Of a stretch of 38,866 nucleotides of DNA, positions 25,413 to 32,368 are shown piece by piece (the first letter of the stretch is position 1; each line of letters opens with the position of its first letter). The stretch is from Zetaproteobacteria bacterium. Its GTDB lineage: Bacteria > Pseudomonadota > Zetaproteobacteria > Mariprofundales > Mariprofundaceae. The DNA is taken from assembly GCA_003228735.1 (NCBI GenBank), contig QIFG01000077.1, positions 1-38,866 on the forward strand. The letters run 5' to 3'. Both the position numbers and the translations under genes were made by a program. The notes beneath the pieces are model-generated. The model did no database searches and was not told the origin of the DNA. It worked only from the letters and a program-made list of their open reading frames with translations.

Positions 25413-26289
25413 CCGGCCCCAGCGGGCATTGCTGATGAAGGGCAACAAAATCACGCGGCCAGTCATGCGATATCATGGCGCGAAATATCGGCTTGCTCCG
25501 TGGATCATGTCCTTTTTCCCACCACACAAATGCTATGTGGAACCGTTCGGCGGTGGTGGCAGCGTTCTCATGCAAAAGACCCGTGCTTATGCGGAGGTTT
25601 ACAACGACCTGGACGGCGAGATTGTTAATGTGTTTCGCGTACTGCAGGACGGAAAAATGAGCGCCAGATTGCGCGAGGTTTTGCTCGCCACTCCATATGC
25701 CCGTGAAGAGTTTGAAACCGCATGGGATGTGTCCGAGTGTCCTGTTGAGATGGCCAGGCGAACATTGATCCGGGCTTTTATGGGCTTTGGGTCTGCCGGC
25801 GCCACAAAAGGATCGACCGGATTCAGGATTGACTCAATGCGGGCGTATAAATTGGCGGCTCACCTGTGGGCTGAGCACCCCATACACATCCAAACGTTCA
25901 CCTGCCGCCTTGCTGGAGTGATAATTGAGCACCGTCCAGCCATCAGTGTGATCATGCAGCATGATGCAGCTGACACGCTGATTTATGCAGACCCCCCATA
26001 CGTTCACGAATCTCGATATAACACAGGAGGAAAGGCCAGAAAATGCTACCGGCATGAGATGTCAGATGATCAGCACCGTGAATTGATCGAAGTATTAAGA
26101 AACTGCCAGGGAAGTGTTGTCTTGTCCGGTTATCCCTCAGACCTTTATTCCGAGATGCTGTCAGATTGGACATGCCACCAAACAAAAGCACGAATATCTG
26201 CAAACACTGGGACGAGTGTCCGTATCGAGTGTGTTTGGCTGAATCCGCGATGTAAAGACATGCAGGGCCAGCAAAGGATGTTTGCGTGA
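25405..26289 (+). CDS. D12-class DNA N6-adenine methyltransferase
   Basis: A 294-residue Dam-like enzyme with the SAM-binding motif VEPFGGGGSVL (residues 45-55) and the catalytic DPPY (196-199, in IYADPPYVHESRY). The N-terminal RYHGAKYRLAPWIMSFFP is typical of the class. It methylates adenine N6 in double-stranded DNA; the target is unknown. It overlaps the preceding gene by 8 bases and has no nuclease partner, so an anti-restriction or packaging-signal role is likely. It is the second DNA methyltransferase of this prophage. Confidence 0.9.
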   Translation: MTDRPQRALLMKGNKITRPVMRYHGAKYRLAPWIMSFFPPHKCYVEPFGGGGSVLMQKTRAYAEVYNDLDGEIVNVFRVLQDGKMSARLREVLLATPYAREEFETAWDVSECPVEMARRTLIRAFMGFGSAGATKGSTGFRIDSMRAYKLAAHLWAEHPIHIQTFTCRLAGVIIEHRPAISVIMQHDAADTLIYADPPYVHESRYNTGGKARKCYRHEMSDDQHRELIEVLRNCQGSVVLSGYPSDLYSEMLSDWTCHQTKARISANTGTSVRIECVWLNPRCKDMQGQQRMFA

Positions 26290-26774
26290 GCATGTTCGGG
26301 GATCAGTACGAAGGGGCGACGTTTTCGCCATGCCGGCGGTATCGCTATCTGCTGTGGCGGATATGGCAGCCGGAGAAGTCGGTCTGCCTGTTCATCATGC
26401 TGAACCCGTCCACGGCGGACGAGTCTGCCAACGATCCGACTGTGGCCAAGTGCATCCGCTATGCCCAGCGATGGGGCTGTGGCGGCATTCAGGTCTGCAA
26501 TCTGTTCGCCTTCCGCGCCACTTTAGAGCCCGCCGTCATGAAAGCCTCGGCCAACCCTGTCGGCCCGGACAATGATCGCTTTATCCTGGATGCAGCGCAG
26601 AAGGCCGGAATTATCGTCTGCGCCTGGGGCAATCACGGCGACCACATGAAGCTGCAATTCCACGGGTTTGATCCACTTTGCCTGCGCGTTACCAAGCCCG
26701 GAGAGCCTGAGCATCCGCTCTACCTCAAGGGCGATCTTCAAACGATTCCGTATGTCAGGGAGCCCACAGCATGA
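26286..26774 (+). CDS. DUF1643-family protein
   Basis: A 162-residue protein with family hallmarks: YRYLLWRIW near the start, LFIMLNPSTADESANDPTVAKCIRYAQRWG, VCNLFAFRAT, and the C-terminal VCAWGNHG. The family has no established biochemical function and is frequent in phages and mobile elements. A GTG start overlaps the methyltransferase stop (GTGA), placing it in the same coupled series. A role connected to DNA modification is only suggested by neighbours. Confidence 0.8.
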   Translation: MSMFGDQYEGATFSPCRRYRYLLWRIWQPEKSVCLFIMLNPSTADESANDPTVAKCIRYAQRWGCGGIQVCNLFAFRATLEPAVMKASANPVGPDNDRFILDAAQKAGIIVCAWGNHGDHMKLQFHGFDPLCLRVTKPGEPEHPLYLKGDLQTIPYVREPTA

Positions 26775-27031
26775 CTGCCGCTGTTTTAAGCCTCGTCAAT
26801 AATTTGAACTGCGCCCACAACAAGTTGCAAGTTGACCAGAAACTCGGATATGTGAAATGCGGCCTCTGCGGAGAGCAATTAAATCCCATTTGGGCACTTG
26901 CCCAGTTCTGCAAAAAAGAGGCGAGGGCAAATAGAGAGGTTGAACGATTGCTCGCCCTGGCAGAAAAAGCAGAAAAGAAAAACAGATGCAAGTGTCAGCA
27001 TTGCGGAAAAATGACAAGGATTCAGAGGTGA
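26771..27031 (+). CDS. small zinc-ribbon-like phage protein
   Basis: An 86-residue protein coupled (ATGA) to the DUF1643 gene. Two cysteine pairs, VKCGLCGEQ (residues 29-34) and KCQHCGK (near 75), flank a helical Lys/Glu-rich middle. This layout could form one zinc ribbon. No named family is recognised. Zinc binding is inferred from the cysteines. Confidence 0.65.
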   Translation: MTAAVLSLVNNLNCAHNKLQVDQKLGYVKCGLCGEQLNPIWALAQFCKKEARANREVERLLALAEKAEKKNRCKCQHCGKMTRIQR

Positions 27032-27060
27032 AAATGACACACCGAACCCAAATCACAAAA

Positions 27061-27127
27061 GCGTCCGAAGTGGGCGATGGCCGCTCCCAGCGGCACAGCG
27101 GCGGTTCGACACCGCCCGGACGCTCCA
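27061..27127 (+). tRNA. tRNA-Gly (CCC)-like sequence lacking a normal D-arm
   Basis: A 7-bp acceptor pairs perfectly (GCGTCCG 27061-27067 with CGGACGC 27117-27123). It is followed by T and CCA, where U73 is typical for glycine. The T-arm is perfect (GGCGG-TTCGACA-CCGCC). A 7-nt loop CTCCCAG gives anticodon CCC on a 4-bp stem. Only 11 nt lie between acceptor and anticodon stem, too few for a normal D-arm. An alternative 4-bp D-stem can form only by dissolving the anticodon stem. It may be a minimal tRNA, a tRNA mimic or a remnant. Confidence 0.5.
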
Positions 27128-27143
27128 ACAACAAAAATACTCT

Positions 27144-27164
27144 GTGCCTCCGTGCCTCTGTGGT
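27144..27164 (+). repeat. 21-bp interspersed repeat, copy 1
   Basis: The unit, GTGCCTCCGTGCCTCTGTGG plus one T, is identical to 30358-30378. It ends 9 bases before the next gene start. Similar GTGCCTC/CTGTGG strings are a known kind of widespread intergenic repeat in environmental bacteria. It replaces what would be the usual tight gene overlap in this prophage. Confidence 0.8.
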
Positions 27165-27172
27165 GAAAAACA

Positions 27173-27601
27173 ATGAATGATGATCGCTGGAACGAACTGC
27201 TGGCCGAACTGAAGAAAGCCGCCATGATTCAGGACGTTCTGCCGATCGTCTCGGATCCAGCCGCTCAGAAGCTGCTGCTGGCCTGGCCCCGTACCTGCCT
27301 GCGATACGAAGAACCGCCAGGCGCTCCGCCGGAAGATGAAAACGGACAGTGGCGCTGGCTGTGGCTTGGCGTGGCCTGGGACGAAAACGAACTGGCCGCC
27401 ATCTCCGCCCTGCAGCCCTTCGTCCTGCGCATCAAGCTGGATCAGATGAAAGGAAACCGGCTGATATTCCCCGATGGCTCAGTCTCGCAATATGCCGAAC
27501 GGTATCTGAAGGCCACCGCCGCCACTGCCATCAATGAAGCGATTGCCGCGCAGACCGCCTCACTGAAGCGCCCCGGTGGTGACTCAAAGGACACGGTCTA
27601 G
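27173..27601 (+). CDS. phage protein of unknown function
   Basis: A 142-residue acidic protein (MNDDRWNELLAELKKAAMIQDVL...) with RWLWLGVAWDENELAAISAL and ISP-like RLIFPDGSVSQYAERYL. It has no recognised domain, signal peptide or membrane segment. The start lies just after a 21-bp repeat and a short GGTG, so its ribosome binding site is weak. It is 3 bases upstream of the Mom-like gene and may act with it. Confidence 0.7.
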   Translation: MNDDRWNELLAELKKAAMIQDVLPIVSDPAAQKLLLAWPRTCLRYEEPPGAPPEDENGQWRWLWLGVAWDENELAAISALQPFVLRIKLDQMKGNRLIFPDGSVSQYAERYLKATAATAINEAIAAQTASLKRPGGDSKDTV

Positions 27602-27604
27602 CCC

Positions 27605-28912
27605 ATGTTCATCGGCTCAATCCCCGCCAAGCTCAGGCAGGTATTCTGGCAGGCTGCCACGCTGCTGGAAGGCCGCGATGTGTATATCGGCTGCTCGGGC
27701 AACTTCACCTTCGAGCAGATAATCTCCCGCCGCTGCCAGAATGCCAGGCTGCACAGCAACGATATCGCGCTCTACACGTCTATGATCGGCTACGCCCTCA
27801 CCGACCGAAAGGCGGATATCGTCATTCAGGACCCGGAGTACACCTGGCTGGGCGAATATCTGAACCGCGACGGCGCCTGCCAGATCGCCTCGTTCCTGCT
27901 ATTTCAGGAAATGCTGAAGTTCGAGAAGCAGAACACCGACTACAAGGTGCGCATGTGGAATCACTACGTGACCAACTGGGAGCGCCTGCTATCCTTGTCG
28001 ATGTACCGCGTCAACAAGGGCCTGGCCGCAACCAGAATCGAGGATTACACGACTGTCGATGTGTTCGATTATTTCCCTCGCCCTGGCGGTGTCTGCATCG
28101 GCTTCCTGCCAACCTATGTCGGCGGCTACGAGCGCCTGTATAAGCGCATTGCCGAGGTGCTGCTGTGGGTGAATGAGCCGCCTTATGCCATGCTCACAGA
28201 CGAACGCCGCGAGGAAACGATCGAGCGCATGAAGCAGTCGGACTTCATCCTGTACGACGACAACCCGCGTGATGACGTGCCATGCATCGCCCGCCTGAAT
28301 CAGCCCGGCAAGCATGATGTCTACATCTACAGCAACATGGCATTCCCGCACGTGCTGCTGCGCAAGAATATGGAGGAGACCGCGCCGAAGTATCACATCC
28401 TCGGCCTGGACGCCGAGATTCCGGACGATGCCCCGATCCGCATCGTGGAGACGGACAACAAGGTGCTGAATCACTACCGATCCATGTACCTGAAAAAAGG
28501 CATCACGCCGGCCAGCGCGGGCCTGGTCTACATGGTCTTCGCCGGAGAGCAGTTGCTCGGCTTTGCAGCATTCCAGCCATACTCCCCGATGGGCAAAGCC
28601 GGCTGCATTTACATGATGTCCGATTTTGTGGTGCGCAGCCGCAGGCACAAGCGCCTGGCCAAACTCATGCTGATGATCACGATATCCGCCGAAATGCAGC
28701 TCGCCCTGCAGGAAAAGCAGATCACCCGCTATACGCACATTTACACAACAGCCTTCACAAAAAATCCGGTCAGCATGAAATACCGAGGGATATTCAAGCT
28801 GGCCAAACGCGGCGATGGCTTTCTGAACTACTCCGGCGAGTTCGCCGGAGATTCCACAAAGGACGTGGTGAAACGATGGAAGATGAGATTCGAGAAACAA
28901 TCGAAAAGCTGA
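27605..28912 (+). CDS. Mom-like GNAT protein fused to a methyltransferase-like N-terminal domain
   Basis: A 435-residue phage protein in two parts. The N-terminal half (DVYIGCSGNFTFEQII near residues 25-40, then LHSNDIALYTSMIGYALTD) recalls the SAM-binding start of D12 adenine methyltransferases but lacks DPPY. The C-terminal part (about 285-415) has GNAT-like segments: YMVFAGEQLLGFAAFQPYSP, YMMSDFVVRSRRHKRLAKLMLMI and THIYTTAFTKNPVSMKYR. This resembles phage Mu Mom, a GNAT-fold enzyme that modifies adenine against restriction. A ParB-like gene overlaps its end. DNA modification is a reasonable inference; the reaction is not established. Confidence 0.6.
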   Translation: MFIGSIPAKLRQVFWQAATLLEGRDVYIGCSGNFTFEQIISRRCQNARLHSNDIALYTSMIGYALTDRKADIVIQDPEYTWLGEYLNRDGACQIASFLLFQEMLKFEKQNTDYKVRMWNHYVTNWERLLSLSMYRVNKGLAATRIEDYTTVDVFDYFPRPGGVCIGFLPTYVGGYERLYKRIAEVLLWVNEPPYAMLTDERREETIERMKQSDFILYDDNPRDDVPCIARLNQPGKHDVYIYSNMAFPHVLLRKNMEETAPKYHILGLDAEIPDDAPIRIVETDNKVLNHYRSMYLKKGITPASAGLVYMVFAGEQLLGFAAFQPYSPMGKAGCIYMMSDFVVRSRRHKRLAKLMLMITISAEMQLALQEKQITRYTHIYTTAFTKNPVSMKYRGIFKLAKRGDGFLNYSGEFAGDSTKDVVKRWKMRFEKQSKS

Positions 28913-29631
28913 ACCAGTCACTGGGAGATGCATTCCCGTGGACGCTGGACGTGGTGGATCCGCGCGAGCTGAAGCTGCTGGAAAAGAATGCGCGCTATAT
29001 GCTGAGCGAGACATTCAACACCCTGGTCGGAAACGTCAAAGGCGATGGCAATCTGCATTCCGTGCCGTTGTGCCACCGCCAGGCGGACGGCTCGCTGCTG
29101 GTCCTGTCCGGCAATCATCGGGTGCAGGCGGCAGCGCAGGCCGGCATCGAGCATATACTAATCCTGGTCATTGATCGGGAATTGTCCCGAGATGAGGCGA
29201 TTGCCATCCAGCTGTCGCACAACGCCATCGATGGCAAGGACGATCAGGTGTTGCTGGCCGAATTGTGGGCCGAGATCGGAAGCGTGGACATGAAGCTCTA
29301 CGCCGGACTGGACGATGAAACGATCAAGAAGCTGGAAACCATGGAGTTCGACACCATCGCCGAGGCCAGCGTGGACTACAAAATGATGACCTTCCTGTTC
29401 CTGCCCGAGGAGGTGGACAGGCTGAAGGCAGCTGCGGAGGAAATCGACCGCGTGACGGCGCAATCAGATGGCACCTATCTGCTCAGCCGGGAGCACTACG
29501 CCAAGGTGTTCGATGCCATCGTCAACACAAAGGAACAGTACAGCATCGTCAACACGCCGACCGCGCTGATGAAAATGGTCGAGATCGTGGAAGAACGCCT
29601 GGCGGCAGATGCCGCCGCCGCAAGTGATTGA
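28876..29631 (+). CDS. ParB/Srx-fold phage protein
   Basis: A 251-residue protein with a ParB N-terminal-type domain: PRELKLLEKNARYM, GNLHSVPLCHRQADGSLLVLSGNHRVQAAAQAG (GNHR at residues 79-82) and IAIQLSHNAIDGKDDQ. ParB-fold proteins bind CTP or nucleotides, and some act as nucleases or modification partners. The gene begins inside the end of the Mom-like gene (37-base overlap), a strong sign that the two proteins work together. The C-terminal half is helical and unassigned. Chromosome-partition function is unlikely, since no ParA is near. Confidence 0.75.
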   Translation: MEDEIRETIEKLNQSLGDAFPWTLDVVDPRELKLLEKNARYMLSETFNTLVGNVKGDGNLHSVPLCHRQADGSLLVLSGNHRVQAAAQAGIEHILILVIDRELSRDEAIAIQLSHNAIDGKDDQVLLAELWAEIGSVDMKLYAGLDDETIKKLETMEFDTIAEASVDYKMMTFLFLPEEVDRLKAAAEEIDRVTAQSDGTYLLSREHYAKVFDAIVNTKEQYSIVNTPTALMKMVEIVEERLAADAAAASD

Positions 29632-29653
29632 TATTGTTGGCGAATACCTTGCC

Positions 29654-29672
29654 ACACTTACGCAATAAGTGT
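29654..29672. promoter_or_regulatory. short hairpin before a small phage gene
   Basis: ACACTTA and TAAGTGT form a perfect 7-bp stem with loop CGCAA, about 30 bases before the ATG at 29703. No T-run follows it. An operator or RNA element is possible. Confidence 0.4.
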
Positions 29673-29702
29673 AAGCTCAAATTAAGGAAAGGGAGTAATC
29701 GC

Positions 29703-29954
29703 ATGACACAAATGGAACATAACTTGTCGAAGCTGCCGGATATCTGCTACAGCCGACTGCCAAGCACGGGCCAGTCGATACTTCTGAAAAAGGGCGAAGC
29801 CGGCTATTGGCCAACAGAGTTTCCGGTCAATGTGGAAGAAAGAAACGCCCTGATTGGCGTCAGCAAGGAGCAGGCAGAAGCCATGTTTGCCGGGTCAATG
29901 TTCTGCTGGGGCAGCAAAGGCGCAGACCCGGACACCTACATAGGGAGAGTGTAA
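29703..29954 (+). CDS. small phage protein of unknown function
   Basis: An 83-residue protein starting at the ATG at 29703, which has a strong AAGGGAG site 6-10 nt upstream. The same frame is open from 29628 but lacks this signal. It reads MTQMEHNLSKLPDICYSRLPSTGQSILLKKGEAGYWPTEFP with later NALIGVSKEQAEAMFAGSMFCWG. No family is recognised. It directly precedes the DUF488 gene and is probably cotranscribed. Confidence 0.6.
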   Translation: MTQMEHNLSKLPDICYSRLPSTGQSILLKKGEAGYWPTEFPVNVEERNALIGVSKEQAEAMFAGSMFCWGSKGADPDTYIGRV

Positions 29955-30338
29955 ATGATCTATTCCATCGGATACCAGCGCCTGAGCCTGGACGCCCTCA
30001 AGGGCATAATGCGTAAGCACCGCATCGACAGGCTGGTGGACATCCGCAGCAAGCCGTATTCACGCCGCGCCGAGTTCAACAAGCGCAATCTGATGCGCTT
30101 GTTTGGCAACTATGTGTGGCGTGGCGATGTCCTGGGGGGCCTGCATGGCCCGGTCTCCCTGCTGGGCATCGACTGGATTCTCAAGCGCCAGGCCGAAGGC
30201 TTGAATCTTCTGATCATGTGCATGGAGCACAACCCGGACGACTGCCATCGCAAGTACGACATTGCCAAGCGCCTGGAGCCGCATGGCATCAAGGTGCAGC
30301 ATATCATCCTGGGCAACAACCATCCGAAGTTGTTCTGA
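29955..30338 (+). CDS. DUF488-family protein
   Basis: A 127-residue protein with the family pattern IYSIGYQRLSLDALKGIM at the start, LVDIRSKPYSRRAEFNK in the middle and LLIMCMEHNPDDCHRKYDIAKRL near the end, where the Cys-containing CMEH and CHR are characteristic. The family is linked by many genomes to DNA-processing or modification loci, but no reaction is proven. The ATG is separated from the previous stop by no more than a base. It ends before a repeat copy and the large terminase. Confidence 0.8.
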   Translation: MIYSIGYQRLSLDALKGIMRKHRIDRLVDIRSKPYSRRAEFNKRNLMRLFGNYVWRGDVLGGLHGPVSLLGIDWILKRQAEGLNLLIMCMEHNPDDCHRKYDIAKRLEPHGIKVQHIILGNNHPKLF

Positions 30339-30357
30339 CGTGAAACCTTTTTCCTCC

Positions 30358-30378
30358 GTGCCTCCGTGCCTCTGTGGT
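30358..30378 (+). repeat. 21-bp interspersed repeat, copy 2
   Basis: Identical to 27144-27164 (GTGCCTCCGTGCCTCTGTGG plus T). It overlaps the GTG start assigned to the large terminase. This casts doubt on that start and favours the GTG six codons later. Confidence 0.8.
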
Positions 30379-32239
30379 AAGCCTCTTTCCAGTGTCTGAC
30401 ATCCGCATCCCGGAGCCGATACTGCTTGCCGAGCTGGCGAAGCGCAGTTGGAGCTTCGAGCAGATGCTGAACGGCGGCTGCTCGGATAATTACGGCCAGC
30501 CGGTCACGCTGGATGATTTTCAGCTTTACCTGATCACGCAATACCCGAGCCTGTTTGCCACTGCATTCATGCATGAGCCGGACACCGGCGGCCCGTGGAA
30601 GATGTCGGAGGAATGGCAGTATCAGGCGGAATCTGCCGACTACCTCCTCGGCGACGTGGTGCACGAGGACGCGGCCGAGGTCGGCAAGACCCGTGAGATC
30701 ACCGTACTGTTGCTGTGGAGTTCATTTACGAATCACGGCGGGCGCTTGCGCAAGCCTGTCAGCCTGGTAGGCGCGCCGCTCTCCTCGCACCTCGGCGAAA
30801 TATCCCGCGCTATCGAGGAGCAGGTCGAACTTAATCCAGATCTGAAGGCCATCACCCGGCTGAAGAAAGGCAAGCGCTGGAAGCGCTACGAAGAAAACCA
30901 CCTGCTGATGGAGTTCAATACCGGCGCCTGGATATTCTTTCGCCCGTCCGGATCGGACGGCAACGCCTTCCGTGGCATTCACGCCAACGCCTTCGTCAAG
31001 ATGGATGAAGCCACCAAGCTCAAGAATCCCATGATATGGTCGGAGTTCTGGCGCGCCATGAAGCCGACCGCCACTTCCCGCATCTATTCGGTGCCGGATG
31101 GCGACCGCAGCTGCGACTTCTACAGCCAGTGCCAGCAGGCCATGCCGTTCGAGGAATTCAAGCGGCGGCATCCGGACGGATACACAGGCAAGGGAAAACC
31201 GCCAACGATCAAGTTCAACTGGCCGAAATCGCTGATGCCCGATCCGTTCTGGAATGAAGCCCGCCGCCGGTATTTCATCGGCAAATATCATGGCGAGGAT
31301 TCAAGCGGATATGTGCGGAATTGTCTCGGCGGTTGGGGCGATCCGGAAAGCACGGCCTTCCCGTGGTCAACCTTCGGGCCGTGCCTGACCGATATCCCTG
31401 AATATCGCAGGCTCAAAGTGATGGTGGACGCAAAGAGCGGCGAGGTGTCTCTGGAGTTGACCCGCTTCGAGGCTATCCGGGTCGGCAACAAGCTGACCGG
31501 AAATGAAGTCCTGCTGTGGGATCGACGCGAGCCTCTGAGTGAATGGGCGGATGAAGCTGACCGGCGGACGGCCATCGAGAACATCGTCTTTTCCGCTTTT
31601 GCCGATATGCCGAAGGGTGACAACTGGTGCGGCGCAGACCTTGGCCAGACCCGCGACCCGACCGAAATCATGGTCAAGCTGGAGCGCGGCAACCTGTGGC
31701 GGCTGCATACCCGCATCAACCTGCGCGGCGTCGAATATCAGCACCAGGCCGAGTTCATCCGTGCCGTGGATATGCTGGCCGATCCTGATGCCGAACGCCC
31801 CGCATGGGGCATTGATCCAGGCAGTGCAGGCACCACGGTCATCGGCATCCTGTCCGAGGACAGATTCGCGGATCGTGACCTTGCCCAGCGCGCCACCGGC
31901 TATGCTTTCGGCGGCGGCTATGACGCCGTGGATCTGGCCGGCGAGGTGATCATGACCAAGAATGAAAAGAAGGATGAAGTGCCGCTGCGCCAGAACGGCA
32001 AGGAGCTTTCCACAGACCTGCTAACCATGGCCATGCAGGCCAGGCGTGCCCAGTATTCGCTGGATCCGGAGCTTTCCCTCTACTACCCCAGCCATACCTA
32101 CAAACAGGGCTCACGTTGGCGTATATTCGCCACGGTGGACGATCATACAATCGATGCCGACCGCCAGCTGATGCTGAATCGCGTCCTTGCCGGAGATGGT
32201 GGCGGTGATTCATTCGCCTGCGGCGCACATGAGCGCTAG
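30374..32239 (+). CDS. phage terminase large subunit
   Basis: A 621-residue packaging motor. A variant Walker A is seen as EDAAEVGKT (about residues 98-106), a Walker B-like VKMDEA follows in the ATPase half, and the nuclease half has WCGADLGQTRDPTE and AWGIDPGSAGTTVIGIL with late Asp in GGGDSF. The usual start could be this GTG at 30374 or the GTG at 30392. The first six residues come from a repeat and are dubious. It cuts and translocates concatemeric DNA into proheads. The next gene is the portal, a standard order. Confidence 0.85.
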   Translation: MVSLFPVSDIRIPEPILLAELAKRSWSFEQMLNGGCSDNYGQPVTLDDFQLYLITQYPSLFATAFMHEPDTGGPWKMSEEWQYQAESADYLLGDVVHEDAAEVGKTREITVLLLWSSFTNHGGRLRKPVSLVGAPLSSHLGEISRAIEEQVELNPDLKAITRLKKGKRWKRYEENHLLMEFNTGAWIFFRPSGSDGNAFRGIHANAFVKMDEATKLKNPMIWSEFWRAMKPTATSRIYSVPDGDRSCDFYSQCQQAMPFEEFKRRHPDGYTGKGKPPTIKFNWPKSLMPDPFWNEARRRYFIGKYHGEDSSGYVRNCLGGWGDPESTAFPWSTFGPCLTDIPEYRRLKVMVDAKSGEVSLELTRFEAIRVGNKLTGNEVLLWDRREPLSEWADEADRRTAIENIVFSAFADMPKGDNWCGADLGQTRDPTEIMVKLERGNLWRLHTRINLRGVEYQHQAEFIRAVDMLADPDAERPAWGIDPGSAGTTVIGILSEDRFADRDLAQRATGYAFGGGYDAVDLAGEVIMTKNEKKDEVPLRQNGKELSTDLLTMAMQARRAQYSLDPELSLYYPSHTYKQGSRWRIFATVDDHTIDADRQLMLNRVLAGDGGGDSFACGAHER

Positions 32240-32368
32240 AAAATCTGCGTTAATCAGCGTCAGATACTGATCACTTTCTGATCCCCCTCGCGGCTCGTTT
32301 CTTAGAAACTGTCCGCCAAAGTCTGCTAGACGTGCGCCCATGTACGGGCATTTTTCAGGCAAATCCAC

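Noticed and set aside
26796-27173. Minus-strand frame with GGVEPPLCRWERPSPTS
   Set aside because: It arises from the antisense of the tRNA-Gly-like sequence and the 21-bp repeat, and it overlaps plus-strand genes.
27034-27180. 48-residue plus-strand frame with a fair ribosome binding site ending over the next gene start
   Set aside because: It runs through the tRNA-like structure and the repeat, and its composition is not protein-like. Coding is unlikely, though coupling to 27173 cannot be excluded.
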